Position numbers and translations under genes: made by a program. Below are positions 16,329 to 25,271 of a stretch of DNA of 64,000 bases, one piece after another. This stretch comes from Croceibacterium xixiisoli (lineage in GTDB: Bacteria > Pseudomonadota > Alphaproteobacteria > Sphingomonadales > Sphingomonadaceae), in NCBI RefSeq assembly GCF_009827305.1, contig NZ_WTYJ01000001.1, forward strand, positions 1,488,001-1,552,000, in the 5' to 3' direction. Positions within the stretch are counted from its first letter, which is position 1; each line of letters starts with the position of its first letter. The notes beneath the pieces were generated by a model. It did not search any database. It saw only the letters and a program-made list of their open reading frames with translations, and was not told the DNA's origin.

Positions 16329-17363
16329 TCAATAGAGGTTGTGCTTGTAATCCTGATCCAGCCCGCGCCGCATCAGCCCGGGGACGGAGAGCAGCCCGCG
16401 CGCCAGTGAAGCCTGCAATCCGCGTTCCTTGCTCAGCTTCACATGGTCGGTGAAGATCTTGGCCGGTTCGATGCCGGGCGCGCGCTCACCCGCAGGCCAC
16501 AGCGGCGCCCGCTGCAGCGCCTGGCTGGTGTAAAGGCGGATGTCCGTGTCGCGCAATTGTGTCACCAGCGCCGGAATCTTGCCGGCGACCATGAAGGCTT
16601 CGCGCAGCGCCGGATCGGTCACCATCCGGGCATTGCCGCTGATTGAGGCCACCTGCGGCGATCCGGGAATGATCAGCAGCAGTGCCGCGCGCGGCTGGGT
16701 CAGCATGTTGCGGAAACTGTCCGCCCGGCGGTTGCCCGGCCGTTCGGCGAAGCGCGCCTCCCCTTCGGCGATTTTCAGCAGCGTGCCGGCCGGGTCGCCC
16801 TTGGGGCTGACATCGGCATGGCCGCGTTCATTGATGGTCGCCAGCGCCAGGAAACGCACGCTCTCGGCAAATTCCGCCGGGGCAGTTGGCGTTGGTGTGG
16901 TGACGGGCTGCGCCTTCCAGAATTCGGACCGGATCAGCGCCTTGGCGCAGTGGAGGAAGCATTCCTCCACTGTTATCCGCACCATTCCGGCTTCGACCGT
17001 TGCGACCCGACCGTTCACGCGCAGCGTTTCGCCCCAGCCGGGCGAGAGGAACAGTCCGCCAAACCCGCAGCCCGGCACCGCCAGTTCCGCATCGTCCAGC
17101 GCATGGAGCGGGATCGACAACTGGCCCGGCGTCGGCGCGGTCACGAAACCGCATCGGCCGCCGGCCAAGGTTATCCCGATGCTGGCCGGCGCATCATGCT
17201 GGGCGCTGGCACCAAATCCGGCGATCAGGAGCGTGGAGGAGGCGATCCAGATGTGTGCCCATCGATCGAGGTGATCGATCACCTTCAGATCGAGGGCGCC
17301 AGGTGCCTTGCCGATGCAGGATTCCAGCGCCTGGATGTCGGCGATCTGCTGGTCTGCGATCAT
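16329..17363 (-). CDS. pyridoxamine 5'-phosphate oxidase-like flavin-binding protein
   Basis: A 344-residue protein whose C-terminal half (about 165-320) matches the PNPOx-like split-barrel (LALATINERGHADVSPKGDP, then RRADSFRNMLTQPRAALLLIIPG). The N-terminal half looks like a second, more divergent split-barrel unit. Such folds bind FMN, F420 or haem. The start ATG overlaps the stop of the PepSY gene by four bases, so it is the last gene of a coupled operon with a TonB receptor. A role in reductive release of metal or in flavin chemistry linked to uptake is conceivable but unproven. Confidence 0.8.
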   Translation of the reverse strand: MIADQQIADIQALESCIGKAPGALDLKVIDHLDRWAHIWIASSTLLIAGFGASAQHDAPASIGITLAGGRCGFVTAPTPGQLSIPLHALDDAELAVPGCGFGGLFLSPGWGETLRVNGRVATVEAGMVRITVEECFLHCAKALIRSEFWKAQPVTTPTPTAPAEFAESVRFLALATINERGHADVSPKGDPAGTLLKIAEGEARFAERPGNRRADSFRNMLTQPRAALLLIIPGSPQVASISGNARMVTDPALREAFMVAGKIPALVTQLRDTDIRLYTSQALQRAPLWPAGERAPGIEPAKIFTDHVKLSKERGLQASLARGLLSVPGLMRRGLDQDYKHNLY

Positions 17364-18889
17364 GGCACGGCCTGATTTGCCGGAGCGGGCTTGCGCGAAT
17401 AGGCCCACCAGCCGATCGTCACCCCGATGGCGAACAGCGACAGGTCGACGATCCAGGCGATCGGATCGCTGCCGGGTAGTGCAAAGGCATGGAATAGGGC
17501 GGTCGCGATCAGCAGCACAGCCGACAGCCATTGGAAGCCGCGCCCGATCTGCGCCGCGCTGGCAGGCAGGGCAGCCGAACAGAGCGAGACCACGGTGATG
17601 GCGCCCCATAAACCGATCAGCACGCTGACGGGCGTTTCCGCACCGCCGACAACACCTGCCAGCGCGGCGGCGGCCAGGGCGGCGGGCTGGCCCCAGACGG
17701 TGCCGGCCCAAAGCTTTTCCCAGCCCGGCGCGGCATTGCGCTTGTCACGGCGGCGGGCCAGCCAGATCGTCACCCCGCTTGATGCCAGATAGGTCAGCCC
17801 CAGGCCGAGCAGCGCATAGGCGATCTTGATGATGCCGCCGCCGAACCAGCCGAAATGCAATTTGCCGAGCGAGGCCAGAATGGCTTCACCCAGATTGTTG
17901 TCGGCCGAACGGGCATCGTAATACAGCGTGCCATCGCGGCGGAAGGCGAAGGAATCGGTGTTGCCGAGCCGGCCATTGTCCTGTTCCACCTGGAACAGCG
18001 CCGCGCCGCCCATCTCTCCGGGATGTTCCAGCTGCACCAGGGTGATCCGGCCATCGGGGGCGATGGTTTGCAATTGGGCGAACATCGGGACCAGATCGAT
18101 CGTCGGCGCCGGGCGCGGATCGTCGATCGGTTCGGCGGGCAGGAACAGTTCATAGACCTTGCCCACATCACCCTGAAACAAGGCCATGCCCAGCACGCCG
18201 ACGATCAGCGTCGTCAGCCCCAGCAGGGCGCCGCTCAGCGAAACCAGCACATGGAACGGCAGCGCCCAGACGCCCAGCCGGTTGTGCAGATCCGCTTCCT
18301 GCAAGCGGCGCGATCCACCGATCCGCAGATGGAAGGCATCGCGGAAGATGCGCGGATGGGCCAGAATGCCGGAAATCAGCGAGGACAGCAGCGCCACGCC
18401 GGTCAACCCGACCAGGAACACGCCCCAGGTCTGTGGCAGATGCAGATTGATATGCAGCCGGGTGATGAACAGCGTCCAGGGCGATTGGCCGCTTTCGACC
18501 AGATTGCCCTGCGCATTGGCGATCCATCCGCGATAGCCATCTTCCCCTTCGACATGGGCGGACAGAAACGGCAGCGCCGGGGTGGGCATCTGGATATAGC
18601 CATGCTCGGCAGGCGCGCCATTGCGCGCAATCGCACTGGCCAGAGCCTGTTGCACGGCGTTGGGGGAGGGCGTGGCCTGCTGCGGTGCGGCCGGATGTTC
18701 CCAGCGTTCGAATTCCTGCGCGAACACGGCCACGGTGCCGGTCAGGCAGACGAGATAGATGGCCGCGGCAAAGGCAAGGCCAAGGGCGCTGTGCCCCTTC
18801 AGCACGGCGCGAACGAAATCGGCCGGTACCCGTGACAGCAGGGGCTTGCGGGCCGGTTTCTTCACCGGTTTGGGCGTCGTGCTGGCCAT
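17360..18889 (-). CDS. PepSY-associated transmembrane protein
   Basis: A 509-residue inner-membrane protein of the PepSY-TM family (PiuB-like). Four principal helices flank periplasmic segments, with conserved histidines in KGHSALGLA, LHINLHLPQTWG, HNRLGVWALPFHV and KLHFGWFGG. This pattern resembles haem-binding membrane reductases. Extra hydrophobic helices lie at the C terminus. Family members commonly sit beside TonB-dependent siderophore receptors and are proposed to reduce the iron complex. The ATG at 18889 shares a base with the stop of the upstream gene (TGATG); a TTG lies one codon earlier. Confidence 0.88.
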   Translation of the reverse strand: MASTTPKPVKKPARKPLLSRVPADFVRAVLKGHSALGLAFAAAIYLVCLTGTVAVFAQEFERWEHPAAPQQATPSPNAVQQALASAIARNGAPAEHGYIQMPTPALPFLSAHVEGEDGYRGWIANAQGNLVESGQSPWTLFITRLHINLHLPQTWGVFLVGLTGVALLSSLISGILAHPRIFRDAFHLRIGGSRRLQEADLHNRLGVWALPFHVLVSLSGALLGLTTLIVGVLGMALFQGDVGKVYELFLPAEPIDDPRPAPTIDLVPMFAQLQTIAPDGRITLVQLEHPGEMGGAALFQVEQDNGRLGNTDSFAFRRDGTLYYDARSADNNLGEAILASLGKLHFGWFGGGIIKIAYALLGLGLTYLASSGVTIWLARRRDKRNAAPGWEKLWAGTVWGQPAALAAAALAGVVGGAETPVSVLIGLWGAITVVSLCSAALPASAAQIGRGFQWLSAVLLIATALFHAFALPGSDPIAWIVDLSLFAIGVTIGWWAYSRKPAPANQAVP

Positions 18890-19479
18890 CAACCGAAACC
18901 CTTCAGAATGGCGAGGCCAAAGCCGGCGAGAGCGGTGCCGCCCAGAACGGCTGTGGCGCGGATGATGCGGTTGTCGGCCAGGGTCCAGGCCATGGCGCCG
19001 CCCCAGACGACGGGCACGATCAAGCCGCCGATCAGCAGCCGGGTCTGCGGTTCTCCCGGCACCCAGACGGCATAGCAGATGCCCACGGCCATGGCGGCGA
19101 TCATCCCGATCGGCCCGGCCAGCGACCAGCGCAATATGCTGCGCCAGCGCGTGGTCGGGCGGTCGAGCGGTTCGGGTGCCAGGCTGTCGTCACCCCCGGA
19201 CTTGCCTTCGCGGCGGGCTCGGGCAGTCTTGATCGTCACCCCGCTCGCCACCACCGCCAGCCCGGCCACGGAGGCGAGCGTGACGGCAATGAAGGGCCCA
19301 CGCGCTGGCCCGAGCCACCAGGCGGGCAGGGCGATGGTGGCGATCAGCACCAGCCATCCGCCCCAGCGCCATCCGCCGCCTTCGTCCCCGCGCGCGCGCC
19401 AGGCGCGGCGCAGCATCCAGGCGGCGAGGGCGCCCCCGCCGATGATCGGCGGGGCGGCAAGCAGCGGTGCGATCACCAT
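18889..19479 (-). CDS. membrane protein of unknown function in receptor operon
   Basis: A 196-residue protein with about five to six hydrophobic segments and a charged cytosolic loop near residues 85-112. I recognise no enzymatic motif. It is translationally coupled on both sides: its ATG lies seven bases inside the end of the receptor gene, and its TGA overlaps the start of the PepSY gene. Its fixed place between a TonB-dependent receptor and a PepSY protein suggests a role in the same inner-membrane uptake step (inference). Confidence 0.75.
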   Translation of the reverse strand: MVIAPLLAAPPIIGGGALAAWMLRRAWRARGDEGGGWRWGGWLVLIATIALPAWWLGPARGPFIAVTLASVAGLAVVASGVTIKTARARREGKSGGDDSLAPEPLDRPTTRWRSILRWSLAGPIGMIAAMAVGICYAVWVPGEPQTRLLIGGLIVPVVWGGAMAWTLADNRIIRATAVLGGTALAGFGLAILKGFG

Positions 19480-21784
19480 TTCAGTTCGACTGAGGCGCCG
19501 ATGACGCGCGGATTGCCCAGCACCGCCTGGTTTGCGCCGGTGTAGGTGTACTGGATGTATTTCTCGTCGAACAGATTGCTGGCGAAGATTGCCGCACCCC
19601 AGTGATCGGCATCATAGGACAGCCGCACATTGACGAGCGTACGCGCGCCCAGCCGGGCATCTTCCTGCGGAATGCTGGTGTCGCCGAACACGGCGGTGCG
19701 ATGGCTGGCGTTCACATTCAGCGTCAGCCTGTCGACCAGTTCGGCGTTGAAGCCGCCCGACAGCGTCCAGTGCGGGGCATAGGGGAATTCCAGGCCCGAC
19801 AGATTGGTGAAGCTGCCCAGCGTCACCTCGAATTCGTCGAACTGGGTGCGCGTATGGCCGACGGCGGCATACACATCGAACCGGTCCGACGCGCGATAGG
19901 CCGTTTCCAGTTCAAAGCCATAAAGGTGGGATTTGCCGGCGTTGACGGTGTGGGAATCGAAGACATTCAGCCCGAAATTCACCAGCGCCTGCTGATTGGT
20001 CCAGTCGACATAGAAGGCATTGGCATTCACCGTCAGCGCGCCGCCCAGCCAGGCTGATCGCAGCGACAATTCATAGTTCCAGGTAAATTCCGGATCATAG
20101 GCGAAGGTCTGTGACCGGGCGATATTGGTGCTCGACCCGCCGGATCGATAGCCACGCTGCACGGTAAAGGCGGTTTTCAGATCCGGGGTCCAGGCCATTT
20201 CCACGCCGATCTTGGGCAGGAATGCTTCGAATGTCTGGTTGATCGCCGCCGAAGCGCCGCTGGCGTCGGCCACGATGGCCGCGACGCCGGCATTGATGCC
20301 CATGATCGCATAATACAGCGCTTGGCCCTCGGGCGCGAAGGCGGCCGGATCGGGATAGGTGCCGGCGAAGGTCGTGATCTGTTCCAGCCCGAGGCGGTTG
20401 GTTTCCCGGTCATAGCGGAACCCAGCCAGCACAGAGAGCTGATCGGTCAGGGCCAGCCGCCCGTCACCGAACAGGGCGATGGTTTCCACCTTGCCCTGCG
20501 CATCCGATGCATAATTGACCGGGATTTCCGGCAGCGCCGCGTAATAGAGATTGGCTATGTAGCTGGCTGTCCCGGCATCGAGGCCATTGTTCTGCAGCAG
20601 GCCGGTGATGGTCGACACCGGCGTTGGCACATCGACCAGGCTGATCGTGCGGTTTTCCTGATCGCGCTTGTAATAGAAGGCACCGATCAGGCCGGTCAGC
20701 CGATCGCTTTCATAATTCAGCCGCAGTTCCTGCGACCATGTGCGGAAGTGATTGAACTGCTCATAGGCGCCGTCAGATGCCGCCGTCGTGTCATTGTCGT
20801 AGCGATTGTGTTCGCGCACATCGTTGAAAGTGGTGAGCGTGTTGAGCGAAAATCCGTTGCCGATGTCGTAGCGCAGGTCGAGCGTGGCGAGATCGGTGTT
20901 GGAATCGCTGTCATTCGGGTCGTTGGAATGGTTCAGCCGGTTCGCGAAGAAATCGGGCTGATCTGTATCGACATAGCTGAACTGATAGCCGCCATAGCGA
21001 TCGAAATTGGTATAGCCGATCCGCGCCTCGAACCCCGGCAGGGCGGAGGGCGTCCATTTCAGCTTGGCCCGGATATTGGTCGATTCCGTCGGGTTTTCGT
21101 TCGTGTTGCGCGTGGGGTTCCAGATGAACCCGTCGGATTGGCGCCAGTCGACGGATACGCGGAAGGCCAGTTCATCCTTGATGATCGGGCCGCCCATGGC
21201 AGCCGACAATTGCACTTCATCGATGTCGGAATACATCGCGCGCGCCCGGGCGTCCCAATCATTGCCGGGTTCGGTTGTGTGGATCAGCACCGCACCGGCG
21301 AGCGAGTTCAGCCCCTGCAGCGTCGATTGCGGACCACGCAGGATTTCCACCTGCGACACATCCCACATATCGGTGGGCGCCGCCTGCAGCAGGTTGGCGG
21401 GCAGGGCTGCTCCATCCACGAACACTGTCGCGAGCGCCGCATCGCCGCCACCGCTGATGCCGCGATTGGCCACGCCGCGAATAGTAAAACCGGCCGTGCC
21501 ATAGGTTTCGCTGACATTGGCTGTCCGCATATAGACGTCCTGCAGAGTCTGGATATTTTCGGTCTCGATCCGTCGTGGCGTGATCACCACCACCGATGCC
21601 GTCGTATCCTGCAATGATCGCTGGCTCTTTTCCCCAGCACGATGATCTGATTGTCTTCGACCTTCGGGGCGGTGGCCTGATCTGCCTGCTGATCGTCCTG
21701 AACTGTCTGTGCCTGGGCCTGGGCTGCCTGGGCCCAGACCATCGCTGCTGCTGCACTCGCCGTTGTGAGCAAAATCCTGCGCAT
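19473..21784 (-). pseudogene. TonB-dependent receptor with a single-base frameshift near the N terminus
   Basis: Two frames together make one receptor. The first (start ATG 21784, with AGGGGG upstream) encodes a signal peptide and the TonB-box region up to NQIIVLG. The second, from about 21632 down to 19473, encodes the plug from SLQDTTASVVVIT and a complete barrel ending in LKW. One extra G in the G-run at 21632-21635 would join them as VLGEKSQRSLQDTTAS, a typical receptor junction, giving about 770 residues. As it stands, the protein would stop after about 66 residues. The rest of the gene is intact and codon use is normal, so either the mutation is recent or the base is a sequencing error. 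The ligand is unknown; the operon suggests a siderophore. Confidence 0.8.
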
Positions 21785-21810
21785 ATTATCCCCCTGAAAC
21801 GCTGGGCGGC

Positions 21811-21850
21811 GCCGGTATATTTGCGAGTATTGCGAGTCAATAGCAATATC
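21811..21850 (-). promoter_or_regulatory. candidate iron-responsive promoter of the receptor operon
   Basis: On the minus strand TTGACT (21836-21841) is followed by CGCAATA and CGCAAATA direct repeats and an A/T-rich TATAC. Read on the plus strand, TTGCGAGTATTGCGAG followed by TCAATAGCAA has the TTGC..GCAA arms often seen in alphaproteobacterial Fur-type sites. The assignment to Fur is an inference from the operon content. Confidence 0.35.
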
Positions 21851-22084
21851 TTGTTACATTGCGGCCGCTGTTCCACTTCCGAACAGGGCGCGCACGGCCA
21901 AAGCTGCCGTTTTGTGACCACAGTCGGTCGGAATCATGTCCACGCGCGGGATCATCTTGCCGTCTGTGTCGGTTGGATTATGTGGGGCGCGCGTCGGCGG
22001 TTGCTTTGGAAACGAAGCGTACGCCATCATCACGGTGGTCCTCGTTGGCACGAGGGCGCCAGACACTTATCGAGCGGAGTTATC
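21851..22084 (+). promoter_or_regulatory. leader region ahead of the polyamine operon
   Basis: No credible gene lies here. The divergent promoters of the receptor and polyamine operons must be in 21785-22084. The only firm structure is the perfect hairpin CCTCGT-TGGC-ACGAGG at 22040-22055, 30 bases ahead of the polyamine-operon start, where it could affect translation. Confidence 0.35.
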
Positions 22085-23296
22085 ATGTCGACAGTCCTGG
22101 TTATCGGTGCGGGCGGCGTCAGTTCGGTCGCAGTGCACAAGATGGCGATGAACGCCGGCATCTTCACGGACATCCATCTCGCCAGCCGGACCAAGGCCAA
22201 GTGCGATGCCATTGCCGCCAGCGTCAAGGAACGCACCGGCGTTGACGTGAAGACCTATGAAATCGACGCGGAAGAAGTCCCCGCGATGGTCAAGCTGATC
22301 GACAAGGTGCAGCCTTCGCTGGTGGTCAATCTGGCGCTGCCGTATCAGGATCTGCCGATCATGGACGCCTGCCTGGAAGCCGGCGTCGATTATCTCGATA
22401 CCGCCAATTACGAACCCAAGGATCAGGCCAAGTTCGAATACAGCTGGCAGTGGGCCTATCATGACCGCTTCAAGGAAGCCGGCATCATGGCGCTGCTGGG
22501 CAGCGGGTTCGACCCGGGCGTTACCAGCGTCTTCACCATGTGGCTGAAGAAGCACAAGCTGAAGACCATCCGCACGCTGGACATTCTCGATTGCAATGGC
22601 GGCGATCACGGCCAGGCCTTCGCCACCAATTTCAACCCGGAAATCAATATCCGCGAAGTCACCGCGCCGGCGCGGCACTGGGAAAATGGCGAATTCGTCG
22701 AAACCCCGGCCATGGCGAAGAAGGTGCAGTTCGATTTCGAGGCCGTTGGCCCGAAGAACATGTACATGATGTATCACGAGGAACTGGAAAGCCTGGCCAA
22801 GTTCGTGCCCGAACTGGAACGCGCGCGCTTCTGGATGACTTTCGGTGATGAATATATCAAGCATCTGACCGTGCTGCAGAATGTCGGCATGACCGGGATC
22901 GAGCCGGTCCGTTTCCAGGGCAAGGACATCATCCCGCTGCAGTTCCTGGCCGCCGTGCTGCCCAAGCCCGAAACGCTGGGCCCCACGACCACCGGCAAGA
23001 CCAATATCGGCTGCATCGCCACCGGCGAAGCGCTTGATGGTTCAGGTGAAAAGACGTTCTACATCAAGAATATCTGCGACCACGAAGACGCCTTTGCCGA
23101 AACCGGCAACCAGGCCGTCAGCTACACCACAGGCGTTCCGGCCATGATCGGCAGCGCCATGGTGGTGCAGGGTCTGTGGAAGGGGCAGGGCGTGTTCAAT
23201 ATCGAAGAACTCGATCCCGATCCCTTCATGGACATGCTCAACGCCCATGGTCTGCCCTGGACCGTGGAAGAGCTGGCCGCACCGGTCGACTTCTGA
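22085..23296 (+). CDS. carboxynorspermidine / carboxyspermidine dehydrogenase (saccharopine dehydrogenase family)
   Basis: A 403-residue NADPH-dependent enzyme that condenses L-aspartate semialdehyde with a diamine (putrescine or diaminopropane) to the carboxylated triamine. The N-terminal Rossmann motif VLVIGAGGVSSVAVHKMA and the family motifs NLALPYQDLPIMDACLEAGVDYLDTA (in parts), GFDPGVT and NGGDHG are present. The next genes include the matching decarboxylase, which separates this enzyme from true saccharopine dehydrogenases. The ATG at 22085 follows GCGGAG. With ODC supplying putrescine, the likely product chain leads to spermidine by the S-adenosylmethionine-independent route. Confidence 0.92.
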   Translation: MSTVLVIGAGGVSSVAVHKMAMNAGIFTDIHLASRTKAKCDAIAASVKERTGVDVKTYEIDAEEVPAMVKLIDKVQPSLVVNLALPYQDLPIMDACLEAGVDYLDTANYEPKDQAKFEYSWQWAYHDRFKEAGIMALLGSGFDPGVTSVFTMWLKKHKLKTIRTLDILDCNGGDHGQAFATNFNPEINIREVTAPARHWENGEFVETPAMAKKVQFDFEAVGPKNMYMMYHEELESLAKFVPELERARFWMTFGDEYIKHLTVLQNVGMTGIEPVRFQGKDIIPLQFLAAVLPKPETLGPTTTGKTNIGCIATGEALDGSGEKTFYIKNICDHEDAFAETGNQAVSYTTGVPAMIGSAMVVQGLWKGQGVFNIEELDPDPFMDMLNAHGLPWTVEELAAPVDF

Positions 23297-23851
23297 GTGC
23301 AGCCTGATGGCCCGACCGTGATCGAGGCGGTTGAAGGCAATATCGTCACGCTGGCCGGCTCCGGAGATTCCGGGGCCGGCTTCGATGCGATCGTCAATGC
23401 CGCCAATTCCTCTTTGTTGGGCGGGGGCGGCGTCGATGGGGCGATCCACCGTGCGGCCGGCCCGGATCTGGTGCATGAATGCCGCCTGTTGGGTGGCTGC
23501 AAAACGGGGCAGGCCAAGGCAACCCGTGGCCATCGCCTGCCGGTCCGCCACATCATCCATACCGTCGGGCCGGTCTGGCGCGGCGGTGATGCGGGGGAGG
23601 CTGAACAACTCGCCGATTGTTACCGCAATGCGCTGGCCTGCGCGCAGCAGCTGGGCGTGCGGACGATCGCTATTCCCGCCATATCCACCGGCATCTTCGG
23701 CTATCCGACCGATCAGGCGGCACGCGTGGCCGTGGCGACCGTTGCCGATGTCGTCCGCCGCAACCCGGATGCTTTCGACCTTATCGCTCTGGTGTGCTTC
23801 GGCGCCGGGGCGTTTGATATCTACCGCCAAGCAATCGAGGAAATCGACTGA
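23297..23851 (+). CDS. macrodomain protein (ADP-ribose / O-acetyl-ADP-ribose hydrolase type)
   Basis: A 184-residue single macrodomain. The ADP-ribose site is intact: GNIV near the N terminus, [19 protein letters not shown] with the catalytic-type Asn-Ala-Ala-Asn and glycine loop, and STGIFGYP for the diphosphate. Relatives remove ADP-ribose from proteins or deacetylate O-acetyl-ADP-ribose. The GTG start directly follows the stop of the dehydrogenase gene; a GTG seven codons later is an alternative. The TGA overlaps the ATG of the decarboxylase gene (TGATG), so the macrodomain is locked into the polyamine operon. The metabolic reason is unknown. Confidence 0.88.
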   Translation: MQPDGPTVIEAVEGNIVTLAGSGDSGAGFDAIVNAANSSLLGGGGVDGAIHRAAGPDLVHECRLLGGCKTGQAKATRGHRLPVRHIIHTVGPVWRGGDAGEAEQLADCYRNALACAQQLGVRTIAIPAISTGIFGYPTDQAARVAVATVADVVRRNPDAFDLIALVCFGAGAFDIYRQAIEEID

Positions 23852-25029
23852 TGGAAACCCGCGCCGGTGATCCGGGGGCCTTCGCCCATTTCGACCTGAC
23901 CCGTGTCGATAGCCCCGCCTTCGTCGTGGATGCAGCCAGGCTGCGCGACAATCTGCGCGTGCTGGCCGATGTGCGCGATCAGGCCGGCATCAAGCTGCTG
24001 TCGGCGCTGAAAGCCTTCAGCATGTGGTCGGTCGCGCCGATCATCGGCGAATATCTCGATGGCGTCTGCACCTCCGGCCTGTGGGAAGCGCGACTGGCCT
24101 CGGAACATTACGACGGCGAAATCGCCACCTATTGCGCCGCCTACAAGCCTGAAGATCTGGACGAGATCTGCCGCCTGTCGGACCATGTGATCTTCAATTC
24201 TCCGGCCCAGATCGAACGCGCCTCTCTGATCCTGGAGGCGGCCCGGCTGCGCGGAGAAAGCTTCGACATCGGGCTGCGGATCAATCCGCTCAATCCCGAA
24301 GGCGAAGTGCCGCGCTATGATCCCAGCGCGCCGGGTTCGCGGCTCGGCTTCCCGATCGACCAGCTGACCGAAGATCATCTGGCGATGGTTGACGGGATCC
24401 ATTTCCACAATCTGTGCGAACAGGATCTCGAACCGCTGAAACGCACCTGGGACAAGCTGTTCGACTATCTCGAACCCTTCTTCGGGCAGATCAAATGGCT
24501 CAATTTCGGGGGCGGCCATCACATTACCCGCGCGGATTACCAGCGGGAAGAACTGATCGAATTCCTCAAGGATGTGAAGGACGATACCGGGGCGGAAATC
24601 TATCTGGAACCGGGTGAGGCCGTGGCGCTGGATGCCGGCATTCTGGTCGGCACGGTGCTGGATACGCATTGGAACGGCATGCCGGTGGCCATCACCGATG
24701 TGTCGGCGACCTGCCACATGCCCGATGTGATAGAGGCACCCTATCGCCCTGCGATGCTAGGGGAAGAGGATGCAGGGGTGGGTGAACCGGTCCGGCTGGG
24801 GGGACCTTCCTGTCTGGCGGGCGATGTGATCGGCGATTACCGCCTGCCGGTGCCTTGCCAGCCCGGCGCGCGTTTCGCCTTTCTGGATCAGGCGCATTAT
24901 TCGATGGTGAAGACCACTACCTTCAACGGCGTGCCGCTGCCATCGATCTGGCTGTGGGATTCCGAAACCGATCAGCTCGAACTGATCCGGCGTTTTTCCT
25001 ACGAAGATTTCCGCAACCGGCTGTCTTGA
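23851..25029 (+). CDS. nspC: carboxynorspermidine decarboxylase
   Basis: A 392-residue PLP enzyme of the alanine-racemase-fold (group IV) decarboxylases, removing CO2 from carboxynorspermidine or carboxyspermidine. Lys54 in LLSALKAFS is the PLP Schiff-base lysine, FGGGHH carries the phosphate-binding glycines, EPGEA binds the ring nitrogen, and GPSCLAGD holds the catalytic cysteine contributed across the dimer. Length fits NspC. The ATG overlaps the macrodomain stop. The gene follows the dehydrogenase in the pathway and precedes ODC by 240 bases. Confidence 0.95.
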   Translation: METRAGDPGAFAHFDLTRVDSPAFVVDAARLRDNLRVLADVRDQAGIKLLSALKAFSMWSVAPIIGEYLDGVCTSGLWEARLASEHYDGEIATYCAAYKPEDLDEICRLSDHVIFNSPAQIERASLILEAARLRGESFDIGLRINPLNPEGEVPRYDPSAPGSRLGFPIDQLTEDHLAMVDGIHFHNLCEQDLEPLKRTWDKLFDYLEPFFGQIKWLNFGGGHHITRADYQREELIEFLKDVKDDTGAEIYLEPGEAVALDAGILVGTVLDTHWNGMPVAITDVSATCHMPDVIEAPYRPAMLGEEDAGVGEPVRLGGPSCLAGDVIGDYRLPVPCQPGARFAFLDQAHYSMVKTTTFNGVPLPSIWLWDSETDQLELIRRFSYEDFRNRLS

Positions 25030-25089
25030 TGCACGGTTCGTCAGGTGGGGGGAATCACGCTGTCTCGATTCCCCCACCGATTATCCCGA

Positions 25090-25271
25090 TGATTCGTGAC
25101 AATGCGTGTCATAATATAACGAAATCAGCAATTTATGGCGTCACTCAACCGTCATAAAAATTTCATTTGCGATTAAGGTCTTTGGCCCTATATCCCCCTT
25201 CCGCAGCCCCAAGGGGACTTCCTAACCGCAAGGCTGCCTCGTTCAAACTTACCGTTTGGGGGTCCCTTGAG
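25090..25271 (+). promoter_or_regulatory. structured leader of the ornithine decarboxylase gene (speF-motif-like)
   Basis: This region is A/T-rich at 25100-25180 (promoter) and then highly structured. CCCCTT (25195-25200) pairs with AAGGGG (25211-25216), and CAAAC (25244-25248) pairs with GTTTG (25254-25258). CAAGGGGAC (25210-25218) can alternatively pair with GTCCCTTG (25262-25269) next to the start codon, which would exclude the first hairpin. Alphaproteobacterial ODC genes are known to carry a conserved leader called the speF motif. Position and architecture fit, but I could not align it to the family model. Confidence 0.5.

Noticed and set aside
21936-22151. Small plus-strand frame ahead of the polyamine operon
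   Set aside because: No ribosome binding site, no conserved features, and it overlaps the true gene start.
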